64,000 nucleotides of DNA from Pollutimonas nitritireducens (GCF_002849615.1 NZ_PDNV01000001.1:248001-312000); one strand, 5' to 3'. Shown: positions 38,216 through 47,671, counted from the stretch's first letter. Made by a program: numbers and translations. The notes: generated from the letters alone by a model not told the origin.

Positions 38216-38334
38216 ATTGGCGAAAAAGCTCAAAAGGCATCAAACCAAATAAAAGTAAGGTACTGATTTATAATAAAAACTGTTTGATTCGATGCGAAGT
38301 GGTTTGAAGTGTTTTGTCCTAACTTGCTCCGAAT

Positions 38335-38362
38335 GTGCTCCGAGATTAGAGTTTCGGAGCAC
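38335..38362. repeat. Inverted repeat and GGAGCA direct repeats downstream of mnmE
   Basis: GTGCTCCGA (38335-38343) pairs with TCGGAGCAC (38354-38362), followed by two further GGAGCA copies before the recombinase GTG (38386). Possible recombinase or repressor binding region; the 38216-38385 spacer holds no gene. Confidence 0.5.
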
Positions 38363-38385
38363 ACGGAGCACAAAAGGAGCAAAAC

Positions 38386-38850
38386 GTGAAAATTTCCATC
38401 CAGAAGCGAGAGCCCAACAAAAACGGTCACCGAGCATTGCGGCTGGTCTACTACCATGGATCTAAGACAGGCGAGGATGGGGTTCGAGAGCAGAAACGCT
38501 CGTACAAACCACTCAATCTCTTCCTCTATGACAAGCCCAGAAATCCAGCAGAGCGGGAAAACAACAAGACAGTTCTACTGAAAGTCGAAGCTATTCGTGC
38601 CAAGCGCCTACTGGAGCGCGAATCTTCGCGACATAGCTTGGATGACCGCAGCAAACTGTCGGCAAGCTTTTTCGATTACTTCGATCAGCTGACCGATGAA
38701 AAGGCCATGGGCAGTCGGTCTAACTATTCAATCTGGATTTCCACGCGTCACCACTTGCGTCGTTACCATGGACAGGAAGAACTAACCTTCGAGGAAATTG
38801 ACAAAGACTTCTTAGACGGGTTTCGCCAAAATCTGCAAAACATCGCAACG
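38386..38850 (+). pseudogene. Tyrosine recombinase N-terminal fragment (arm-binding and core-binding parts)
   Basis: About 155 residues from GTG 38386 with a GGAGC ribosome site. MKISIQKREPNKNGHRALRL resembles the arm-type DNA-binding domain of Bacteroidetes/CTnDOT-like integrases, and SRSNYSIWISTRHHLRRYHG with FLDGFRQNLQ resembles the SAM-like core-binding domain. The catalytic R-H-R-Y domain is absent: the frame fuses into RhuM sequence at about 38850 and stops at 38889. A broken integrase adjacent to mnmE suggests a lost island. Confidence 0.7.
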
Positions 38851-39536
38851 ACCAAGTCTGGACAGAAATCCCCGAACTGTTCGGGGTAGATGTGCGCACC
38901 GTCAGCGAGCACCTGAAGAACATCTTTGCTAGCCAAGAACTTGACGCGGAAGCAGTAATCCGGAAATTCCGGATAACTGCCAGTGACGACAAGAACTACC
39001 AGACCCAGTTCTACAACCTCGACGCCATCATTTCTGTCGGCTACCGGGTCAACTCCATACGCGCAACGCAATTCCGCCAGTGGGCAACCGGCGTCCTGCG
39101 TGAGTTCGCTATCAAGGGCTATGTGCTCGATCGTCAGCGCATGGAAAACGGCAACTTCCTAGGCGAGGACTACTTCGAGCGGCTGCTGGCGGAAATCCGC
39201 GAGATCCGCCTCAGTGAGCGACGCTTCTACCAGAAGATCACCGACATCTACGCCACCAGCGTGGATTACAACAAGGACGCACCAACGACCAAGGCATTCT
39301 TTGCCAAAGTACAGAACAAACTGCATTACGCCATCCACGGCCATACCGCTGCAGAATTGATCCGCAAGCGGGCTGATAGCAGCAAGCCGCATATGGGGCT
39401 GCCGTCCTGGGCGAACGTGCCCGAAGGAAAAATACTGAAAACCGATGTGGCCGTAGCCAAGAACTACTTGACCAAGGACGAGTTGGATTCATTGGGGCGT
39501 ATCTCACCCCAGCATCATCGCTGCCGCCGCAAATAA
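38850..39536 (+). pseudogene. RhuM-family protein, truncated at both ends
   Basis: In-frame RhuM text begins near DQVWTEIPELFGVDVRTVSE (38850) and runs through LKNIFASQELDAEAVIRKFR and GHTAAELIRKRADSSKPHMG to KTDVAVAKNYLTKDELDSLG, then ends abnormally at 39536 with GRISPQHHRCRRK. Complete RhuM proteins have an N-terminal segment before the HTH and continue past TKDEL. The 5' end is lost at the integrase junction. RhuM proteins are accessory-island products of uncertain function. Confidence 0.75.
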
Positions 39537-39585
39537 TCTGAACTGCGTGCTACCCGTATTCATTACCAGGAGCAAAAAGCATGCG

Positions 39586-40506
39586 CTACCTTGGTAACTC
39601 CAGGACCAACTCCCCCGCAGTCGCCATCCGATAACCCATCGCCTGGTAGCCACGTTGCCGCCGTTCCCACATGCGCAGCAGCGAAGGATGTCCGGCGTCG
39701 ATGAAGTCGATGATGCGCACGCGCTGCTTGCCCGCCTGCTCCCGGTGCAGACGGCCGGCATACTGTTGCAGCGTACCTTTCCATGAAATCAGCATTGCCA
39801 GCACCAGCGTGTCGAGCGGCGGGTGGTCGAAGCCTTCTCCCACCAATCTGCCACTGCCCAGCAACACGCGCGGTACATCGGCATCCAATGCATTCAAGGC
39901 AGCGATCACGCTGGCGCGTTGTTTCTTCGACTGGCGGCCATGCAGCAGGACCAAGGGCTTGACACGCCCCACCAGAGCGGCGTGCAAGCCGTCAAGATGA
40001 TCGGTCCGTTCGGACAAGGCCAGCAGCTTGCCTCCCTGTGCAAAAACCTTCGCGATTTCGTCGGCAGGTAGCGTGGCACACACTCCAGCATCTGTAGCGC
40101 ACCAGCCGGTTTGGCAGCGGTATGGCGGATCGGACCACACTGCATGAACAGAATGGGTTGACGGCCATCGCGCCGGATCGGTCAATAGCAACAGTTGCCG
40201 CTGCTGGCAGTCACTGCATTTGATGCGCCGCTTTTCGCAGACACCTGGACGCCACTCGTTCGCACAAGCCGGCGAGTAGCCGCTTTTACCGGTCTTGCTT
40301 TCCCAGCGAACTGGATAGACGTCGGTGCGACCCCGGAACAACTGGCCAAAGAGCGTGGCTTTCTCGTCTGTGGTCAACGATAAGGTTGCCGAGGGCTTGA
40401 GGATCGGCGCAGGCGCTTTCCAGGCGATGCCGTGCGCTTCAAGCAGGGCGACCAAGCGGGCGTTCTCGGCACGAAGGTGGGCGAGTTCGTCGTCGCGGCC
40501 TGTCAT
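39586..40506 (-). pseudogene. TOTE conflict-system protein remnant (primase N-terminus joined to helicase C-terminus)
   Basis: The start (DDELAHLRAENARLVALLEA) and LFGQLFRGRTDVYPVRWESK ... GYSPACANEWRPGVCEK match the N-terminus of TOTE archaeo-eukaryotic-primase proteins. The last part (KLLALSERTDHLDGLHAALV, LLGSGRLVGEGFDHPPLDTL, SWKGTLQQYAGRLHRE) is the C-terminal helicase lobe with motif VI QQYAGRLHRE. Between them, about 40050-40145, family-like text (MQCGPIRHTAAKPAGALQ) sits in another frame. So most of the primase and the first helicase lobe are deleted, and at least one frameshift is present. Intact members are several times longer. TOTE systems are predicted conflict/defence modules. 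Confidence 0.72.
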
Positions 40507-40516
40507 CGCCTACGCT

Positions 40517-41466
40517 TTATCCTGACCACAAGCCGGCTTCGGCCAAGCGACGTAACAGTGCCGCCCGCTTGGCGTGAGGGACAAGGAAGCGCCGCAACTG
40601 GCGATCGAAGGCGTCTGGGCTGATAACCAACGCATACCCTTCGGCAAGTACCTTCAGCTGACTGACCGTTTTTTCGTAGCCGGATGCACTTCCGCGAGAT
40701 GCTTGTTCACTTGCCGCTTTCCAGTATTTGTCCGGCGAGTCCATGATCCGGCGTAATTCGCCCTCGCGTTTCTGGCGCCGTTCCTCCTCGCGTTTTGCAT
40801 GAGCCTGAGCTTCGCGAGCCCGCCTGGTTGCGGCAGCCGATTGCGCCAGTCCTCGCAATTCCGCCCCTTGGCGTCGGGCAGCACCCGAAGATGTCGGGCG
40901 TTGTGCCTTGAGCCATGCCGCGTAGTGCGACTTCACCTGGCGTTCTGCCTCCTGGCCCCGGCCCAATGCAATTGTCTTGAGTACATCCTGCATATCCGCT
41001 TTCTGCCAGGTATCCAGCCAAGTGGATATTTGCAGCGTTTCATCGTGCGGCGACGTGGCCACAGCACTGCTCATGCTGGCGGCTTCAAGCAGATCGGGGT
41101 CGATTTCCAGAAATTCGACCAAGGCCTGCTGCGCTGGCGAGAGGTCGGCCGACCCACAAGGCACTTCCGGCTCCAGCACGTCATCGTGCAAGGCATCGCC
41201 GGCAGCCAACCAGCCCAGGTACAGAGGCCGCAAATCGCCACGCATCAACTCATCGCGCAAGGGAGTCAACCTGCGCATCCAACCACTGCCGTCGTCTTCG
41301 GCAAAGCGGTCATAATCTTCGCTTTCCTCCAGCATCCAACTGATGATCCAGTGCGAATCGCTGGATTCAACCGACAGTACAGCCGAACGGGCGAAAGAAT
41401 CCAGTTCGGCCTTGCGGAAAACGGCCTGTCGATGGCCGCGAATTCGTAGTACTGGTATTCACTCAT
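40517..41466 (-). pseudogene. TOTE-neighbour protein (SWIM-locus-type), internally deleted
   Basis: Starts MSEYQYYEFAAIDRPFS in one frame (41466-41415); coherent text then resumes in another frame from AELDSFARSAVLSVESSDSH through DDGSGWMRRLTPLRDELMRG and a long charged helix (RRAREAQAHAKREEERRQKR) to the stop at 40517. I recognise the start and the GSGWM block from a family often encoded beside SWIM/helicase conflict genes; the roughly 100-residue block usually between them is missing. The part from 41335 downward is open and could be expressed alone. Function unknown. Confidence 0.55.
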
Positions 41467-41508
41467 GATACTGATGTCCGATTGGTCTTTCTGGATTTGG
41501 CAGGCAAC

Positions 41509-42558
41509 TCAGCCCAACTCGTACCAGGTCCCACGCCCACCACCCTGCTGGACCAAATGCCCCTGTTCCACCAGCGTACGGAAGTGCTGTTTGAGCGTGT
41601 TGCGATTGCCGCCAGTCAGGCGAATGGCTTTGGCCATGGTGATCCTGCCGTGCTCGCGCGTGAATTCGACGATCTGCAATGCCAGGTCCGGCAGCTTGGC
41701 CAGCACCAGCTTCTCGCGCTCGACCTTGCGTTCCAGGCGACGTACCTGCTGGCACAGTGCGCGCAGGAAGAACACCAGCCAAGGCTGCCAGTTCGGCGTG
41801 TCAGTGCGAATACTGCCTTGCGTCTGGCGCAGCGCCAGGTAGTAGGCTTCCTTGTTCTGCTCGATCACACTTTCCAGCGAGCTATAGGGGACGTAGGCAT
41901 AGCCAGCCTGCAACAGCAGCAGCGTGGTCAGCACCCGGCTCAGGCGACCATTGCCGTCCTGGAACGGGTGAATCTCCAGAAACACCACGACCCAGATGCC
42001 GATCAACAGCAATGGATGCAGGCGTCCGCTGCTGCGTTCCTCGTTGAACCAGGCCACCAATTCGGCCATCAGGCGTGGCGAATCGAAAGGCGTTGCGGTC
42101 TCGAACACCACACCCAGCGGCTTGCCATCTTCATCGAATGCCGCGACGCTGTTGGTGGTGGCTTTGTAGTTGCCGCGATGCCAAGCATCCTTGTCGCTGT
42201 GGGTCAGCAGGTCGCGATGCAGTTGCCGGATGTGGTTCTCGGTCAGTGCGATGTCCTGCCAGGACGAGAAAACCAGTTCCATAACCTCGGCGTAGCCGGC
42301 CACTTCCTGTTCGTCTCGGGTCTCGAACGACTTGATCTGCAGGTCGGAGAGCAGGCGTTCGACTTCACGGTCCGACAGTCTGCTGCCCTCGATCCGTGTC
42401 GAGGAACCGATGCTCTCGATGGTGGCAACCCGTCGCAATGCCGACAGCCGGTCAGGCGCCAGCGTGCCCAGGGCGCGCCAAGCACCCTTGAATTCGTCAA
42501 TGCCGGCGATCAAGCCGAGAATTTCCGGGGTAATTTGGAGGGAGTCAGTGCGAATCAT
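41509..42558 (-). CDS. Fic-domain protein with C-terminal winged helix (predicted AMPylase)
   Basis: 349 residues from ATG 42558. N-terminal inhibitory helix STRIEG (53-58; (S/T)xxxE(G/N) of class II), then HPFQDGNGR (197-205) as an intact catalytic motif, and a C-terminal winged HTH (REHGRITMAKAIRLTGGNRN). All active-site residues are present. Fic proteins with this layout can AMPylate targets and usually autoregulate. Repeats of TTTACACCC lie directly upstream. It heads a minus-strand run Fic / companion / TOTE, of which only Fic is intact. Target unknown. Confidence 0.87.
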   Translation of the reverse strand: MIRTDSLQITPEILGLIAGIDEFKGAWRALGTLAPDRLSALRRVATIESIGSSTRIEGSRLSDREVERLLSDLQIKSFETRDEQEVAGYAEVMELVFSSWQDIALTENHIRQLHRDLLTHSDKDAWHRGNYKATTNSVAAFDEDGKPLGVVFETATPFDSPRLMAELVAWFNEERSSGRLHPLLLIGIWVVVFLEIHPFQDGNGRLSRVLTTLLLLQAGYAYVPYSSLESVIEQNKEAYYLALRQTQGSIRTDTPNWQPWLVFFLRALCQQVRRLERKVEREKLVLAKLPDLALQIVEFTREHGRITMAKAIRLTGGNRNTLKQHFRTLVEQGHLVQQGGGRGTWYELG

Positions 42559-42570
42559 GCAACCAATAGT

Positions 42571-42627
42571 ACACCCATTTACACCCAAAAAATGCTCTTT
42601 CCGTCATTAAACAACCCATTTACACCC
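42571..42627. promoter_or_regulatory. TTTACACCC repeats upstream of fic (candidate operator)
   Basis: On the minus strand GGGTGTAAATGGGTGTA (42570-42586) is a tandem of GGGTGTA(A) units; CCCATTTACACCC recurs at 42615-42627, and TTTACACCC again at about 42829. They lie 12-70 bases upstream of the Fic ATG and are the likely target of its winged-helix domain (inference). Confidence 0.55.
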
Positions 42628-43035
42628 CTTTCGGTAGGGCAAGCGGCAAGAGATGATCCACTACGCGTGTTGGATAGCCATCAAGGGATACACCCGTGTT
42701 TTGGGTCCAAGAATAGCTCCAAGCAAGCCAATGACCTCCTACAAAGCCATTCAGTATCAAGAAGATACAACTCAATCAATTATTCTGTATTGGGAAGTGG
42801 CGGCCTATTCGGCTACGACTCCGTCCGCTTTACACCCGCGATAAGAAGCCCGTTCCGCCATTCGTCTTGCAAAAGAATGCAGCCTGCACCGTTTTCGCGG
42901 GCCGCGCCAATTCCTGAACACGGCCTACGCCAGCAATACGCTATTCAGAGCTGTGGGGCGGCATTCCTGACGAGGCTCTGGCCTGTCGCCAGGCTCTAAG
43001 CCACATTCAACGCCAACACACTGGAAGCTTTGTGC
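42628..43035. other. Intergenic, no gene seen
   Basis: About 400 bases; frames here are shadows with no family similarity. One TTTACACCC copy near 42829. The DnaA-box module begins at 43036. Confidence 0.5.
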
Positions 43036-43276
43036 ACCTGTGGATAACCACTATGGGTGCGATGTGTGTACAGCATGTGGACTGAGCAGGGATAAGCGTG
43101 CCGTCCTGCTTCGCGTCAAATGTTATGCCCGATTCCTCCACTGAGAAAACAGAACTTGTCCTACTCAAAAAACAATGGCAAGCCGCTGTTCTCGAAAGGT
43201 ATTATGAAGTTGTTCCACTTATCCACAGACATCCATTAGTAGTAGTCTCTATATATAAGAGAATAATAAACAACTA
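43036..43276. other. Origin-like module A (DnaA boxes and AT-rich stretch)
   Basis: TGTGGATAA (43039-43047) and TTATCCACA (43219-43227) are perfect inverted DnaA boxes 180 bases apart (start to start). Next to the first is a weaker TGTGGACTG copy near 43075 with GGGATAA; after the second lies an AT-rich run (43230-43276, TTAGTAGTAGTCTCTATATA...). The same architecture recurs at 45152-45393. The 5' extension of the phosphatase frame overlaps this region, but the true start is at 43377. Confidence 0.6.
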
Positions 43277-43376
43277 CAAGCAAACCCCGAAAATCGATAC
43301 GTTACCCCCTTTTCGAACTCAAACCGCAGGCATGTTGCCTCCAATTCGAAACTTTTACGACGCCAATTCCTCTCCT

Positions 43377-44429
43377 ATGCATCTCGTACAAAAGCTTCCC
43401 GACAATCCGCTGGATATTATTGGAGATATTCACGGCGAATATTCCGCGCTCCTGACTTTGCTGGAGCGCCTGGGCTATGACAGGAACGGGCAGCATCGCA
43501 AGGATAGGAAGCTGGCTTTCGTAGGTGATCTATGTGACCGCGGTCCCGATAGCCACAGCGTGATCCAGTTGGTTCAACACTTGGTGCAGCAAGGAAACGC
43601 GCAAACAGTTCTGGGAAATCATGAACTGAACTTGCTGACTGGCGACGTCAAGGACGGTTCAGGATGGTTTTTTGACGAGCGCTATGACCGCGACCTGAAA
43701 AACTACGCTCCATTTCGTCGCACTTCACCGGCGCAACGACCAGCCATCATCGAGTTTCTGCAGGGCATGCCTATTGCGTTGCAACGGGACGACATACGGA
43801 TTGTGCATGCGGCGTGGACTACCCCCGCGATCGACGCCATCGGCGCCGTATCCATCGGCAATGTGGTCAGGCAGTTCCGTGTATGGGACAACCTCGCCCA
43901 ATCCACGGCTGATGCCTCCGGCCTGTATCAACGCTACCTCGACGAAAAGCGAGAATGGGCAGTACAGCTCGAAGACGAGACCTCCCCTCCTCCTTTCCTG
44001 CATTCAATAGCCGAATATGAGGCCACACAGCAGATGGTCAACCCTCTTAAGGTCCTGACCTCCGGTGTCGAGCAAAAGGCCGTCACGCCCTTTTTCGCTG
44101 GCAACCGGTGGCGTTTTTCTGATCGTGTGAGCTGGTGGGACGACTACGAGGACGAAATACCAGTCGTAATCGGCCATTACTGGCGGATGCACCGCATGCG
44201 CAGCGGCCAGGCATCCCCCCGATACAGTCAATTATTCAGAAACGTGGAATCGATGGCCTGGCATGGAAAACGACGCAACGTTTTCTGCGTCGATTTTTCC
44301 GTCGGCGCCCGGTGGCGCGACCGGAAGGCAAACAGACCCCTGACCACATCACGCTTCAAACTTGCCGCCTTGCAATGGCCCGAGAATCAGGTTTTTTTCG
44401 ATACTGGCGAGGTTTTTCCAACTATTTAA
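43377..44429 (+). CDS. Metallophosphoesterase (PPP/ApaH-like)
   Basis: 350 residues from ATG 43377 (MHLVQKLPDNPLDIIGDIHG). The frame is open 93 codons further up, but that part lies over the DnaA-box module. Metal-binding motifs IIGDIHGEY (about 14-22), FVGDLCDRGPDS (about 51-62) and VLGNHELNLL (about 83-92), then later HYWR, are the calcineurin-like set. Likely a Ser/Thr or nucleotide phosphatase. Followed after 14 bases by the PaiB-like gene. Confidence 0.88.
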   Translation: MHLVQKLPDNPLDIIGDIHGEYSALLTLLERLGYDRNGQHRKDRKLAFVGDLCDRGPDSHSVIQLVQHLVQQGNAQTVLGNHELNLLTGDVKDGSGWFFDERYDRDLKNYAPFRRTSPAQRPAIIEFLQGMPIALQRDDIRIVHAAWTTPAIDAIGAVSIGNVVRQFRVWDNLAQSTADASGLYQRYLDEKREWAVQLEDETSPPPFLHSIAEYEATQQMVNPLKVLTSGVEQKAVTPFFAGNRWRFSDRVSWWDDYEDEIPVVIGHYWRMHRMRSGQASPRYSQLFRNVESMAWHGKRRNVFCVDFSVGARWRDRKANRPLTTSRFKLAALQWPENQVFFDTGEVFPTI

Positions 44430-44443
44430 ACTTCTGCAAAATC

Positions 44444-45103
44444 ATGTACACACCAAAAGCATTCGAACTCACCGACCAGGCTTCGCAGTACCAAGTGATT
44501 CGCGAGTATCCCTTTGGCACGCTCGTGTCCGGGGGTAAGGACGAGCTTGTTGCCACACACCTGCCATTTCTGGTCACTACAGACGCCCGGCAGAACGTGG
44601 TGCTGCAAGCGCATATTGCAAGGAGCAACGCTGAGTTTTCCCAGCTAGGGGAAGGCACTCGGGTACTTGCCATTTTTCAGGGGCCTCATTCCTATGTTTC
44701 CCCGTCGTGGTATCCGTCCAAGGCCAGCAGCAATGGCAAGGCAGTGCCAACATGGAATTACGTGGCGGTTCATGTGCACGGAACGCTGATGATCCAGAGC
44801 GATCCTGCATGGCTTCTTGAACACCTGACACTGCAAACCGAACGTTATGAAAGGACGCAGCCGAATCCATGGTCCATCGACGACGCACCGGTGGATTACA
44901 TCGATGCGATGTTGCGGAGCATCGTTGGTATTGAGATAACCATCACTGATATCGAAGCAAAGGAAAAACTGAGTCAGAACCGGCCCCTGGCTGATCAACA
45001 AGGGGTGATCGACTCGCTAACAAAAGGCGAAAGCTCCGGACTCCAAAAAGCACTGAGCAGCGAAATTGCCCGGCGTATGAAGGCAAACATAGCTGCTCGA
45101 TAG
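44444..45103 (+). CDS. PaiB-family FMN-binding protein
   Basis: 219 residues from ATG 44444 (MYTPKAFELTDQASQYQVIR). FMN-binding split-barrel with THLPFLV, GPHSYVSPSWY and VPTWNYVAVHVHG, the PaiB signature. In Bacillus PaiB is linked to repression of sporulation and protease genes; in proteobacteria its role is unclear. A short C-terminal helical part (LQKALSSEIARRMKAN) follows. Downstream is the second DnaA-box module, so the two-gene pair lies between two origin-like repeats. Confidence 0.88.
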   Translation: MYTPKAFELTDQASQYQVIREYPFGTLVSGGKDELVATHLPFLVTTDARQNVVLQAHIARSNAEFSQLGEGTRVLAIFQGPHSYVSPSWYPSKASSNGKAVPTWNYVAVHVHGTLMIQSDPAWLLEHLTLQTERYERTQPNPWSIDDAPVDYIDAMLRSIVGIEITITDIEAKEKLSQNRPLADQQGVIDSLTKGESSGLQKALSSEIARRMKANIAAR

Positions 45104-45151
45104 ATAATTACAATTAGTTACTAACATTTAAAGGGCTTTTGCTCGGAATCG

Positions 45152-45393
45152 TCCTGTGGATAACTCCTATATACGATAAGTGTGCACAGCCTGTGGATGA
45201 GTCGGGGATAACATGAATTTAATACGCTTCGGAAAAAGTTGTACCGAATCGGTCCCCGAGACAAACAGACCTTATGCTCTGCTTCATAGTGGGCTAAGTC
45301 TTTGGTACCGTGCCATTTTTTAGGGTTATGCCACTTATCCACAGACACCCATTAGTATTAATCTTTATAAATAACAAAGTTAATTAACAACTA
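45152..45393. other. Origin-like module B (candidate oriC)
   Basis: TGTGGATAA at 45155-45163, TGTGGATGA at 45192-45200, GGGATAA near 45205, and TTATCCACA at 45335-45343: the first and last are 180 bases apart as in module A. The AT-rich run TTAGTATTAATCTTTATAAA followed by TAACAAAGTTAATTAACAAC (45352-45391) looks like a DNA-unwinding element. The intergenic region 45104-45557 holds no gene. Module B is the better oriC candidate because of higher AT content and the extra box. Confidence 0.65.
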
Positions 45394-45481
45394 AGACCGA
45401 CGACAAGTTCATCCTCAAATAGGACGGTTCAAGTCCGTTGATTGCCATGTATACTTCGTTCACTTGATCTATACTCAACGA

Positions 45482-45509
45482 GCTTCAGGAGTCGGGGCCT
45501 GAAGCTTTT
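45482..45509 (+). terminator. Stem-loop with T-run
   Basis: GCTTCAGG-AGTCGGGG-CCTGAAGC followed by TTTT. It would stop plus-strand transcripts before the convergent aminotransferase. Confidence 0.7.
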
Positions 45510-45557
45510 CAGAACAGACAAGACCCCTGGTTGGCAAAGCTGGCAAAATCACCGGTT

Positions 45558-46727
45558 TCAAACAAGCGCCAGTTTTTCCAGCGCATCGTCCAGCGTTTTG
45601 TCCTGTTTGGCGAAACAGAAACGAATCAGCTGGTGGTTTGATTCAATAGCGTCCGGTCGGCCGTAGAAAGCAGCCATTGGTATGACGCCTACACCATGTT
45701 GTGTTGTCAATTTGCGTGCGAACTCCGCTTCCGGTAGGTCTGAAATCTGGCTATAGTCGGCAAGCAAGAAGAAAGTGCCTTGGCTGGGCATGGGTTTGAA
45801 ACGGGTCTTTGCCAGTCCAAGACTGAGTCGATCGCGTTTTTGCTGATAAAAATTCGATAGCTCCATGTAGGGCGCTGGATCCTTCATATAATGTGCCAAA
45901 GCGACCTGCATGGGAGAAGACACGGTAAACACCATGAACTGGTGTACCTTACGTATTTCAGCTGACAGCTCCTTTGGCGCACAACAATATCCGACTTTCC
46001 AGCCCGTCGTGTGGTAAGTCTTTCCGAATGAAGAAACAACAATGGAGTTGGCGGCGAGCGCCTCTCTTCTCGCCAGGCTTTGATGCCGTTTTTGGTCGAA
46101 CACAATGTGTTCGTAAACCTCGTCGGATAATACGATGATGCCTGTGTCGTTCACAATACGCTCAAGCGCATCAAGATCGGACTCTTCCAGATTGATTCCA
46201 GTGGGGTTATGCGGGAAATTGATGATCAGCATCCGCGTTTTTGTTGTCACTGCAGCACGCACTTTTTGCCAATCTATTTGGTACAAGGGATTTGTTTTAG
46301 TGGGTGGCAGCATCGCCACGATCACAGGTCTGCCCCCGGCCAACTCAATAGCCGGCACGTAAAGGTCGTAGAAGGGTTCAATAACCACCACTTCATCACC
46401 TGCCTGCACAAAAGCCAGAATGCTGGCCATTAGCGCCTCGCTTGCACCACTGGTAATCGTTACTTCAGTGTCCGCTTCATAAAAGTGGCCGTACAAGGTT
46501 TCCATCTTGGCTGAAATCTCATCTCGCAAAGCAGGAATGCCAGCCATGGGCGGATATTGATTGTGGCCGTCGTTCATCGCTTTAACAACCTGTTCAAGCA
46601 ACTTGGCAGAGGGATTGAAGTCTGGAAATCCCTGTCCCAGGTTAATCGCCTTATGTTCTATGGAAAGCTGACTCATTACGGTGAAAATGTTAGTGCCTAT
46701 CCTGGGAAGCTTGGATTCGAATTTCAT
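45558..46727 (-). CDS. Pyridoxal-phosphate aminotransferase, YbdL/methionine type
   Basis: 389 residues from ATG 46727 (MKFESKLPRIGTNIFTVMSQ); a longer frame to 46763 lacks support. Class I/II fold: NLGQGFPDF, the NFPHNPTG block, SDEVYEHIVF and the PLP lysine in VVSSFGKTYHTTGWKVGY. Close to YbdL and kynurenine-oxoglutarate transaminase-like enzymes that accept methionine and aromatic amino acids. Transcribed towards the origin-like module. Confidence 0.88.
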   Translation of the reverse strand: MKFESKLPRIGTNIFTVMSQLSIEHKAINLGQGFPDFNPSAKLLEQVVKAMNDGHNQYPPMAGIPALRDEISAKMETLYGHFYEADTEVTITSGASEALMASILAFVQAGDEVVVIEPFYDLYVPAIELAGGRPVIVAMLPPTKTNPLYQIDWQKVRAAVTTKTRMLIINFPHNPTGINLEESDLDALERIVNDTGIIVLSDEVYEHIVFDQKRHQSLARREALAANSIVVSSFGKTYHTTGWKVGYCCAPKELSAEIRKVHQFMVFTVSSPMQVALAHYMKDPAPYMELSNFYQQKRDRLSLGLAKTRFKPMPSQGTFFLLADYSQISDLPEAEFARKLTTQHGVGVIPMAAFYGRPDAIESNHQLIRFCFAKQDKTLDDALEKLALV

Positions 46728-46881
46728 GTATGTACGATTTATTAAGGTTGAATGGCAGCTCAATCGGTCCTGCTCGATGTGCTATAGGATTCATGTGTGT
46801 GAATGTCATGTTTACGTATTGTAGAGGTACAGCCGCGGCGCCGCACGCTCTACAGGCTCTATCAACATGTTATTGAGAAGG

Positions 46882-46890
46882 TTATCCACA
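46882..46890 (+). promoter_or_regulatory. DnaA box
   Basis: Perfect TTATCCACA, 34 bases from the nearest parS. Confidence 0.65.
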
Positions 46891-46923
46891 GACTTATCCT
46901 TTAAAACGAGTCCATTAATCGCG

Positions 46924-46939
46924 TGTTTCACGTGAAACA
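46924..46939. other. parS: parS site 1
   Basis: Perfect TGTTTCACGTGAAACA palindrome, the ParB-binding consensus. Confidence 0.95.
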
Positions 46940-47472
46940 TCGTGGCAGGCTTGCTTTTTCGTAAGGCAGCGAGTGAACCGATTCTTATGTCTACTATTTT
47001 GTCAAAATAGCCCACGGCTATTTGGCATCTTACTGGTTCGATCTTTCGACGATATGGAATTCAAACGGAATGTGCAGTTAGTGTCCTACCCCGTCAATGT
47101 GATTACCGGGTCCGAGGCTTCTGTATGTGGGGAATTTTTTTATATCTTGGCCTGCCGGTCGGAATTGCGGACGCTACTACTAGCCATGGAGTTTGCTTGC
47201 CGGTATGCTTCTATTTAATGGAATACCAGTTGGTGTGGGCCATAATCTTTTAGCTAAATCATTCCAGGCCAAATCGCTATACCGGTCGAGAGACGACCTG
47301 TTATAGCGGTAAACCTTTCCGACTCGCGAACTCTGCACGGTGCAATCGAACGACGAACTAATATTTCACGCCCGTTCCGTTAGCCATTCAATTGGTTTTA
47401 ATTCGGACGGCGCAGGACAGTCCTATGTTTGCCCTTAAAGATCAGCGTTGCGACAACGGCAAATTCTCAGCA

Positions 47473-47488
47473 TGTTTCACGTGAAACA
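47473..47488. other. parS: parS site 2
   Basis: Perfect TGTTTCACGTGAAACA. Confidence 0.95.
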
Positions 47489-47655
47489 ACGCACGGGAAT
47501 TAGGGGAGCCGATGGTTGCTGTCGATTTTTATTAATGTCCGCGTATGTGCGTCTACAAATAGCGACGAAAGTACCGTGCGTTTCAAAATATCGCTCATGT
47601 AAACAGAATAAAACATGGTTGGCTTGTGATGGTTAGTCTGTAGACCTGCAAATCT

Positions 47656-47671
47656 TGTTTCACGTGAAACA
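47656..47671. other. parS: parS site 3
   Basis: Perfect TGTTTCACGTGAAACA. Confidence 0.95.

Noticed and set aside
41482-42999. 505-residue plus-strand open frame across the second Fic gene
   Set aside because: Antisense shadow of the Fic gene (41509-42558, minus), which has clear catalytic motifs; the plus-strand text has no family features.
43098-43376. N-terminal 93-residue extension of the metallophosphatase
   Set aside because: Lies over the DnaA-box module and AT-rich stretch; low-complexity text with no domain. The phosphatase fold begins at 43377.
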